From NCBI GenBank assembly GCA_023399455.1, contig JAEWPN010000060.1:1-20927 (forward strand): DNA of 20,927 nt, given 5' to 3'. Origin of the DNA: Bacillota bacterium (GTDB lineage: Bacteria; Bacillota; Clostridia; Lachnospirales; Lachnospiraceae). The translations under genes and the position numbers were made by a program. Positions 15,225-20,927 of this stretch are shown piece after piece (the stretch's first letter is position 1; each line of letters starts with the position of its first letter). Below the pieces are notes generated by a model that worked only from the letters and a program-made list of their open reading frames with translations, made no database searches and had not been told where the DNA came from.

Positions 15225-16520
15225 ATGGGTATAAATATGAGAATATTGTGGTTATGTAATATAATGCTTCCAGCTATTGCAGAAAGTCTTGGACTTCCCT
15301 ACAGCAATAGGGAAGGTTGGCTGACGGGTATCTATGAACGCATGGGTAAGGATGACAGGAGGCAGATGGAATTGGGAATCTGCTTTCCTGTGGAAAGTCT
15401 GGACGGAAAGCTTAAAGAGTTAAACGGGCGGTGGATGCTTGGAAATACGGCGTGCTATGCCTTCCAGGAGACCCTTAACTCGCCGGAAAAATATGATGCG
15501 AGTATGGAAAGGCGTTTTTCGGAAATCCTGAAAGACTTTAATCCCGATGTTGTGCATATTTTCGGAACGGAGTTTCCGCATACGCTGGCTATGACGAGAG
15601 CATCCGGCCGGCCGGAGAGAATCCTGATAGGGATACAGGGGCTTTGTTTTGCCTGCGCTGAGGCTTATATGGCAGATCTTCCGGAATACGTACAGAAGAG
15701 AAGGACCTTCCGGGATATAATAAAAAGAGACGGAATAAGGCAGCAGCAGGAGAAGTTCAGACTGCGGGGAGAGCATGAGAAAGAGGCTCTGAAAAACGCC
15801 GGAAATATTACGGGAAGAACCGGTTTCGACAGAGAAGAAACGAAAAAGATCAATGGCAATGCAAAATATTACCATATGAATGAAACCATGCGCTTTAATT
15901 TCTATAACGGAAAATGGAAACAGGAAAAGTGCGTGCCTCACAGCATTTTTCTAAGTCAGGGGGACTATCCTCTAAAGGGCTTTCATTATGTGCTTTTGGC
16001 TATGCCGAGGATTCTTTCGGAATATCCGGATGCAGTCGTCTATGTGGCGGGAAATAGTATTATCGATGATCGGTCGATGAAAGACCGGATAAAGATATCC
16101 TCCTATGGAAAGTATTTGAGGAAGCTGATACGCGAATACGGTCTGGGGGATAAGGTGAAGATACTTGGCAAGCTTTCAGCGGAGGAGATGAAGCAGCAGT
16201 TTTTAAAAAGCAGCGTATTCGTATGCCCGTCTTCCTTGGAAAATTCCCCTAATTCTATGGGAGAGGCCATGCTTTTAGGCGTGCCTGCAGTGGCGGCGCG
16301 AACGGGAGGCATTCCCAGTATGCTCGAAGATGAAGCAGAGGGACTTCTTTACGATGCGGGGAATGTGGATAAATTAGGGGATGCGGTACTTAGGGTGTGG
16401 ATGGACCCGGAGGAGACACTAAAAAGAGCGGAAGCGGCAAGAAGAAGGGCATATAAGACCCATAATGGAGATGCTAATTACGAAAGGCTTTTGGAAATAT
16501 ATAAGGAGATTTGCGAATGA
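15225..16520 (+). CDS. GT4 glycosyltransferase
   Basis: A 431-residue GT-B-fold glycosyltransferase. The N-terminus (MRILWLCN after four residues) and NREGWLTG match a known EPS subgroup. The C-terminal nucleotide-sugar domain holds GFHYVLLAMPRIL, VKILGKLS and the GT4 signature ENSPNSMGEA (339-348) with the catalytic-type second Glu, followed by LLGVPAVAARTGGI. The middle (~190-230) is a charged, possibly mobile insert. The frame opens at GTG 15180 inside the leader hairpins, but ATG 15225 with GGAAAG 3 nt upstream, or ATG 15237, is more likely. Its stop overlaps the next start (ATGA). Sugar unknown. Confidence 0.87.
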   Translation: MGINMRILWLCNIMLPAIAESLGLPYSNREGWLTGIYERMGKDDRRQMELGICFPVESLDGKLKELNGRWMLGNTACYAFQETLNSPEKYDASMERRFSEILKDFNPDVVHIFGTEFPHTLAMTRASGRPERILIGIQGLCFACAEAYMADLPEYVQKRRTFRDIIKRDGIRQQQEKFRLRGEHEKEALKNAGNITGRTGFDREETKKINGNAKYYHMNETMRFNFYNGKWKQEKCVPHSIFLSQGDYPLKGFHYVLLAMPRILSEYPDAVVYVAGNSIIDDRSMKDRIKISSYGKYLRKLIREYGLGDKVKILGKLSAEEMKQQFLKSSVFVCPSSLENSPNSMGEAMLLGVPAVAARTGGIPSMLEDEAEGLLYDAGNVDKLGDAVLRVWMDPEETLKRAEAARRRAYKTHNGDANYERLLEIYKEICE

Positions 16521-17701
16521 CGGTTACCTTTGTATCCAATTATATCAATCATCATCAGATTCCTTTTTCGGACGCATGCTATAAGGCGCTGGGAGAAGAC
16601 TATCATTTTATACAGACCGAGCCCATGGAAGAGCAGCGGATTGCCATGGGATGGAGCGTGGCGCTTCATAAGCTGTCCTATGTGCTCTGCCTGTATGAGC
16701 AGGAGGAGCAATGCCGCAACCTGATTATGGAGAGCGATATCGTTATTTTCGGCTGGACCGGGAGAGAGGATATTGTGGCTAAGCGCCTGCGCGGGGGAAA
16801 GCCGGTCATTCGGGTGAGCGAAAGGCTGTATCGGGAAGGCCAGTGGAAAGCTGTATCACCGAGGGGGCTGGTGAGGAAATATAAGGAGCATACGAGATAT
16901 CGGAAGGCACCGGTATACCTTTTGTGTGCGGGAGCATATGTGGCTTCGGACTTTCATATTGTAAGAGCTTATCCGGACAAAATGTTCCGGTTCGGTTATT
17001 TTCCTGAGACTGTTCTATATGCGGAAGGAGAGCTTGAGAGCCTGAAGGGAGGCCTTGACAGAATCGATATGGTATGGGCCGGGCGGTTTATACCGTTAAA
17101 ACATCCCGAATTTGCAGTAAGGCTTGCTAAGGAATTGCGGGAAGCAAAGTCGGATTTCCATATTCATATGGTGGGAAGCGGTGAATTGGAGGAGGAACTG
17201 AAGCGTACAGTAAGGGCGGACGAGCTGGAAGAATACTTCACCTTTTACGGGTATACGGAACCGAAGGAAGTTAGAAAAATAATGGAAAAATGCCGGATCC
17301 ATTTGTTCACCAGCAATTATCTGGAGGGCTGGGGAGCGGTTGTCAACGAAGCCATGAACAGCGGCTGTGCCGTGGTAGCCAATGTGGAAGCGGGAGCGGT
17401 TCCTTTCCTGATAAAGCATGGAGAAAATGGATTGGTGTATAAAAACGGCTCCTATGAGGACTTTTCCATGCAGGTCAGAAAGCTGGTAAAAGAGCCGGAG
17501 CTTGCCATGCGGCTTGGAAAAGAAGCTTACCGTACGATTACCGGAAAGTGGAATGCGGAATATGCAGCAGGGGAGCTGCTTCGTTTTTGCGGGGATTTAA
17601 AGGATGGAAAGGTGATTCCGGCAAAGGATGGACCGTTTAGCCCGGCACCGGTTATTGCGCCGGGGAGGATGTACGAGATGGTAGCGGAGCACCGGGTATA
17701 G
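16517..17701 (+). CDS. GT4 glycosyltransferase
   Basis: A 394-residue GT-B glycosyltransferase. MTVTFVSNYINHHQIPFSDA at the start is a recognisable opening of this EPS subgroup. The C-terminal half has MVWAGRFIPLKHPEF, HMVGSGELEEEL and the GT4 signature EGWGAVVNEAMNSG (270-283). ATG 16517 overlaps the previous stop as ATGA and has AAGGAG 8 nt upstream, so the two GT4 genes are coupled. The last ~35 residues are rich in proline and glycine and look disordered. It probably adds one sugar of the repeat unit; donor and linkage are unknown. Confidence 0.88.
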   Translation: MTVTFVSNYINHHQIPFSDACYKALGEDYHFIQTEPMEEQRIAMGWSVALHKLSYVLCLYEQEEQCRNLIMESDIVIFGWTGREDIVAKRLRGGKPVIRVSERLYREGQWKAVSPRGLVRKYKEHTRYRKAPVYLLCAGAYVASDFHIVRAYPDKMFRFGYFPETVLYAEGELESLKGGLDRIDMVWAGRFIPLKHPEFAVRLAKELREAKSDFHIHMVGSGELEEELKRTVRADELEEYFTFYGYTEPKEVRKIMEKCRIHLFTSNYLEGWGAVVNEAMNSGCAVVANVEAGAVPFLIKHGENGLVYKNGSYEDFSMQVRKLVKEPELAMRLGKEAYRTITGKWNAEYAAGELLRFCGDLKDGKVIPAKDGPFSPAPVIAPGRMYEMVAEHRV

Positions 17702-17718
17702 GAAGCAGGGATAAGAAC

Positions 17719-18726
17719 ATGAGGAATGAAATGGAAAAAACAGGGAAAGAATTGATCAGCGTTATCGTTCCTGTTTATAATATTATAGATTATTTACCGC
17801 GGTGCGTGGACTCTATATGCAGACAGACGTATTCCAATCTGGAAATCATATTGGTGGATGACGGGTCAAATGATGGGACGGAACGGCTGGTGGATGAGCT
17901 TGCAAAGAAGGATGAAAGAATCAGAGTGTTCCATAAGAAAAACGGAGGCTCGTCTTCCGCCCGGAACCTGGGGATTAGTGAGGCGAGAGGAAGTTGGCTT
18001 GGGTTTGTGGACAGCGATGATTTCATCGATAGCGGCATGTATGAGAGGCTGATGGAATGTGTGGACAAATATGGGGTTCGCATGGCTCAGGTTTCCAGAG
18101 ATGAAATTGACGAGAACGGACAGAAGCTTCCCGATGTATGCAAACCGCCTGAGAAGGCACATGTATGTGAACCGGAAAGGTTTCTTCGGGAGCTGTTGCT
18201 GCATAAGGGAGACAGCTCTTTTTGCACGAAGCTGACGGATAAGAGGCTGTTCGAAGGCCGCCTCTTTCCCGAAGGAGTATTGAATGAGGATTTTCACCTT
18301 CTTGTAAATATATTGGAGGAGGCGGGGAGTATCGCAGTGATTCCGCAGCAGTGTTATCATGTGTTTTACCGTATCGGAAGCAATACGAGAAAGAAAACGA
18401 AGGATGAATTCTCAAGAGTTTTTATCGATATTGTGATCAATGCGGATATGGTTGAAGCGCTGGTGAAAGAAAAATATCCGATGTTAAAAAGGGAAGCGGT
18501 TCGATTTGCGTTATATCAAAGATTGGATTACCTGCTACATATTCCGGTTTCCAGGATGGTGGATGAGGATGAATTCTACCGCTCGGTAAAGAAATATTTA
18601 CGGAGGCATGTTCCGGATACTGTGAGGAACCCTTATCTTACGGCAAAGAATAAGCTCTATCTGATGCTTCTTACAGGGGCCCCAAAGACGGTGCGGAGGC
18701 TGCATAGTCTTAAAATGAGAAGATGA
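17719..18726 (+). CDS. GT2 glycosyltransferase, EpsJ-like
   Basis: A 335-residue family-2 glycosyltransferase. It shows VDDGSNDGT (46-54), GGSSSARN (76-83) and FVDSDD (96-101), then a region with LNEDFHLLVNIL that carries the ED of the catalytic base. The C-terminal ~100 residues are basic and helical, as in EpsJ/WfgS-like capsule enzymes that lie on the membrane. The gene starts 17 bp after the GT4 stop and ends 12 bp before the GT-C gene, so it belongs to the same transcript. Sugar unknown. Confidence 0.88.
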   Translation: MRNEMEKTGKELISVIVPVYNIIDYLPRCVDSICRQTYSNLEIILVDDGSNDGTERLVDELAKKDERIRVFHKKNGGSSSARNLGISEARGSWLGFVDSDDFIDSGMYERLMECVDKYGVRMAQVSRDEIDENGQKLPDVCKPPEKAHVCEPERFLRELLLHKGDSSFCTKLTDKRLFEGRLFPEGVLNEDFHLLVNILEEAGSIAVIPQQCYHVFYRIGSNTRKKTKDEFSRVFIDIVINADMVEALVKEKYPMLKREAVRFALYQRLDYLLHIPVSRMVDEDEFYRSVKKYLRRHVPDTVRNPYLTAKNKLYLMLLTGAPKTVRRLHSLKMRR

Positions 18727-18738
18727 GGCGATACGGAA

Positions 18739-20421
18739 ATGAAAGATACGGCGGAAAGCTATATGAAGGAAAAGAAGTGGAATCATAGTAAAAAAAAGAA
18801 TATCGGGGATTATGCGTGGCAGGCCGGCATGCTGGCTTTGCTTTGCCTGCAAGTACTTCTGGTTCTTTATTATGGCGGTAAAAAGGCAGGTTTTCATGAG
18901 GATGAATATTATTCCTATTATTCTTCCAACCGAACGGCGGGGCTGTTCGAGCCGGATAGGGAATGGGCAGCCCGGGATACGTACCGCAATGAGTTCGTCG
19001 TGCTGGAGGGTGAAGGGTTTAACTATAGCTTGGTAGCCACCGTGCAGTCCTGGGACGTGCATCCTCCCTTTTTTTATTTTCTCCTGCATACTGCATGCTC
19101 GCTGTTTCCGGGGATATTCAGCAAGTGGTTGGGCATCGGAGTGAATTTATTCGCATATATCATTAACTTTTTCCTGCTGGCATGGCTGGCCTATATGATA
19201 ACGGACAGAAATAAAACGCTTACCTTTCTTGTCAGCGCAGCTCACGGTTTTAATGCGGTTATTATTTCCGGAGTTCTTTTTATAAGAATGTACGAATGGC
19301 TGACTCTTTTTGTGCTGCTGCTCTCCTGCCTGCATGTGCGGTTAATGAGTAAAGAACACTCAAGGAGTAAAAGAGGTGATCTTCGTTTCAGCAGTTTCCT
19401 TTTGCCCCTTATGTTTGTAAATTATTTGGGATTTCTGACACAATATTATTATATTATTTTTTTGTTTTTTATGGCGGCAGGTTTTTGTCTGTGGCTTCTA
19501 TGGAGGGACAAAAATTTGTGGAACTGCTTCCGATACGGCCTTAGCTGCGCCTTCTCCATAGGGATGGCGGTTATAAGCTATCCTGCTTCTCTGTCGCATA
19601 TTTTCAGAGGATATCGGGGAACCGGAGCGGCGGCAGAATTTTTAGACGGGGCGAATACTGCGGATAGACTTGGTTTTTTCGGCAGACTGATGGATGAATA
19701 TGTTTTTGACGGACATTTTTTGCTGCTTCTTGCGGCGATTATTGTTATGGCAATCGTACTGTTTATCCGAAAGAAGAACAATTCCGGGACGGAAGCGTTT
19801 GTGATAGGCGGGGATTATAAGGCATATTTTCTTCTTTTATTTGCGGTCTGCGGGTATTTTTTTACGGTTTCCAAGACGGCGCTTTTGCTTTACGAGACTT
19901 CTAACCGCTATGAGCTTCCTGTATATGGGATATGGATGCTGTTAATCATTGTAGCGTTATATACGTTATCCGGCAGAATTTTCCGTGCGCTGTTCATTAA
20001 CGAGAGACTTAGGAGGGCCGGCATTGCACTTATTTTTCTTTTGTTTTTGGCACAGGATGTTCATGAACTCATAACAGGCAAAGTGCTGTTCCTCTATGAA
20101 GAAGATGGGGACAGGGTGGAATACGCCAAGGGAAATGCCGATGTTCCGGTAGTGATTTTATATAATGCTGCGACTCCTTATCATGTCTGGTGGTGCTCCA
20201 ATGAACTGATGGAATATGAAAGGGCATATTTCATGAGTGAGAATAATCAGGAAGAGCTTACCGACGATATTGTATGCGGCAGCCATAAGCTGATCGTATA
20301 TGCGGCGGACGGAGAGACTAAGGAGGAAAGCCTTGATTTGATTCTTCGAAGCAATCCGGAGCTTGAGGGCTATCGGATGGTAGGTCGGAAATCTCTTTGG
20401 AGCGTGTATGAATTCGAGTAA
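18739..20421 (+). CDS. GT-C membrane glycosyltransferase (GT39/ArnT-like)
   Basis: A 560-residue polytopic membrane protein with about ten helices after a cytoplasmic, lysine-rich N-terminus. The first outer loop carries HEDE (53-56) in GFHEDEYYSYY and a second motif DVHPPFFY (106-113). This acidic pair plus HPP is typical of GT-C enzymes of the GT39/PMT/ArnT type that use polyprenyl-phosphate sugars outside the membrane. The C-terminal ~110 residues are hydrophilic. Its donor could be the product of the GtrB-like enzyme at 7655 (inference). It is the last gene of the run. Its stop codon lies inside a 22-bp direct repeat that flanks the third foldback element. Confidence 0.82.
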   Translation: MKDTAESYMKEKKWNHSKKKNIGDYAWQAGMLALLCLQVLLVLYYGGKKAGFHEDEYYSYYSSNRTAGLFEPDREWAARDTYRNEFVVLEGEGFNYSLVATVQSWDVHPPFFYFLLHTACSLFPGIFSKWLGIGVNLFAYIINFFLLAWLAYMITDRNKTLTFLVSAAHGFNAVIISGVLFIRMYEWLTLFVLLLSCLHVRLMSKEHSRSKRGDLRFSSFLLPLMFVNYLGFLTQYYYIIFLFFMAAGFCLWLLWRDKNLWNCFRYGLSCAFSIGMAVISYPASLSHIFRGYRGTGAAAEFLDGANTADRLGFFGRLMDEYVFDGHFLLLLAAIIVMAIVLFIRKKNNSGTEAFVIGGDYKAYFLLLFAVCGYFFTVSKTALLLYETSNRYELPVYGIWMLLIIVALYTLSGRIFRALFINERLRRAGIALIFLLFLAQDVHELITGKVLFLYEEDGDRVEYAKGNADVPVVILYNAATPYHVWWCSNELMEYERAYFMSENNQEELTDDIVCGSHKLIVYAADGETKEESLDLILRSNPELEGYRMVGRKSLWSVYEFE

Positions 20422-20788
20422 TACGTAGCATTTATAGTTACTGTTCACTCCTCACAGCAACGGGCCTACAAATGGACTTTTTTCAGATATCGAAGGCAAT
20501 GGAAGTCGAATCAAAAGACTCCTGCTTCGAATTCAAATATATAAGAAGTTCTAATTCTCTGAATCGTCAAGCCAAACATAACAGAAAACAAAAAACTCGC
20601 TGCGCTCAAACAGTTTTGTTTTTTGTTATGGCTTGGCGATTCAAAGAAAGAACTTCTAAATATTTTCATAGGCACAGTCGTTCTTTTGATTCGGCTTCGA
20701 TTGCCCGTAAAAGTTTGTAAAAAGTCCATTTGCCGGACATTCCTGAGAACGGAGTGAACAGTAACACGAGTAATACGCAGCATTTATA
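20415..20788 (+). mobile_element. Composite element: foldback copy 3 inside GTTACTGTTCAC ends
   Basis: Three layers are visible. The outermost are 22-bp direct repeats (20415-20436 and 20767-20788, one mismatch) beginning CGAGTAATACG and ending GCATTTATA. Inside lie 15-bp perfect inverted repeats GTTACTGTTCACTCC (20437-20451) and its complement (20751-20765). Inside these is foldback copy 3. Its outer arm AAATGGACTTTTT pairs with AAAAAGTCCATTT; 20495-20518 pairs with 20682-20705; the apical stem 20561-20573 pairs with 20630-20642 with one G-U-type pair and an AAAC bulge. Conserved blocks lie at 20529-20553, 20595-20618 and 20646-20684 at the same spacing as in copies 1 and 2. No transposase is encoded. 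It follows the last EPS gene. Confidence 0.8.
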
Positions 20789-20927
20789 AATTGGAGTATT
20801 ATCTTGAGTTTCCGTAAAATGTAATTTTTAAAAAATATAACTTCTCCTAAAGTACCAATCTGTCTTTTTTTTGAAAAATAAAAGGACAATACTTCGAATA
20901 GAGTCACCGAAACAAGCCCCGTGGGAA
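20789..20927. other. Window end, nothing recognised
   Basis: An A/T-rich stretch without a convincing gene, terminator or repeat. A minus-strand frame crossing it runs into the foldback element and lacks a ribosome site, so I leave it out. Confidence 0.5.

Noticed and set aside
15820..15830. TTCGACA, the complement of a Spo0A box
   Set aside because: It lies in the middle of the GT4 coding sequence, away from any promoter, and seven bases occur often by chance.
20472..20720. Plus-strand open frame inside foldback copy 3
   Set aside because: It lies wholly in the repeat, is not open in the other two copies at a comparable length, and has no ribosome site.

Overview
The window looks like part of a capsule or exopolysaccharide (EPS) locus from a Gram-positive, spore-former-related member of the Clostridia, most likely a Lachnospiraceae-type organism. 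I infer this from strong AAGGAG-like ribosome sites, a Spo0A-type DNA-binding domain, the EPS gene set (polyprenyl glycosylphosphotransferase, two-helix co-polymerase, EpsG-type polymerase) and short GTTACTGTTCAC-ended repeats. No species can be named from sequence alone.

Layout. 1-375: window edge, no secure gene. 376-1755: dTDP-4-dehydrorhamnose reductase (rfbD), then a divergent PAP2 protein, closed by a bidirectional terminator at 1764-1805. 1794-2630 (minus): an AraC-type regulator. It is divergent from a large membrane protein (2847-4538) driven by a near-consensus promoter at 2775-2803. 4874-6964: GDP-fucose synthase (fcl) and mannose-1-phosphate guanylyltransferase (manC). 7124-7507: a stand-alone Spo0A C-terminal domain with its own promoter and terminator. 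7655-20421: an all-plus-strand EPS assembly run. It holds a GtrB-like lipid-linked sugar synthase, a TuaG-like GT2, the priming glycosylphosphotransferase, a Wzz-like co-polymerase, a GT2, an EpsG/Wzy-like polymerase, a second GT2, two GT4 enzymes, a third GT2 and a GT-C membrane glycosyltransferase. After 20421 there is a composite repeat and then nothing recognisable.

How the genes fit. Nucleotide sugars (dTDP-rhamnose, GDP-mannose, GDP-fucose) feed cytoplasmic GT2/GT4 enzymes that extend a unit started on undecaprenyl phosphate. The EpsG-like protein polymerises it and the Wzz-like protein sets chain length. The GtrB-like enzyme can make a polyprenyl-phosphate sugar for the GT-C enzyme to add outside the membrane. 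No Wzx flippase, gmd, rmlABC or active tyrosine kinase/phosphatase is in the window.

The most unusual content lies between the genes. Three copies of a ~290-bp foldback element (4573-4859, 14859-15152, 20470-20730) share a 156-nt core of identical length. Its unpaired blocks are nearly invariant, while its arms differ between copies and usually still pair. A second family has GTTACTGTTCAC ends (8629-8761, 13988-14020, and outside the third foldback copy at 20437-20765). Perfect 8-bp direct repeats flank two of its members, and a 7-8-bp direct repeat flanks the first foldback copy. These target-site-like duplications lie at or just upstream of the Shine-Dalgarno of the next gene. The foldback copies stand at the edges of gene modules in one orientation, so they look both mobile and structurally constrained.
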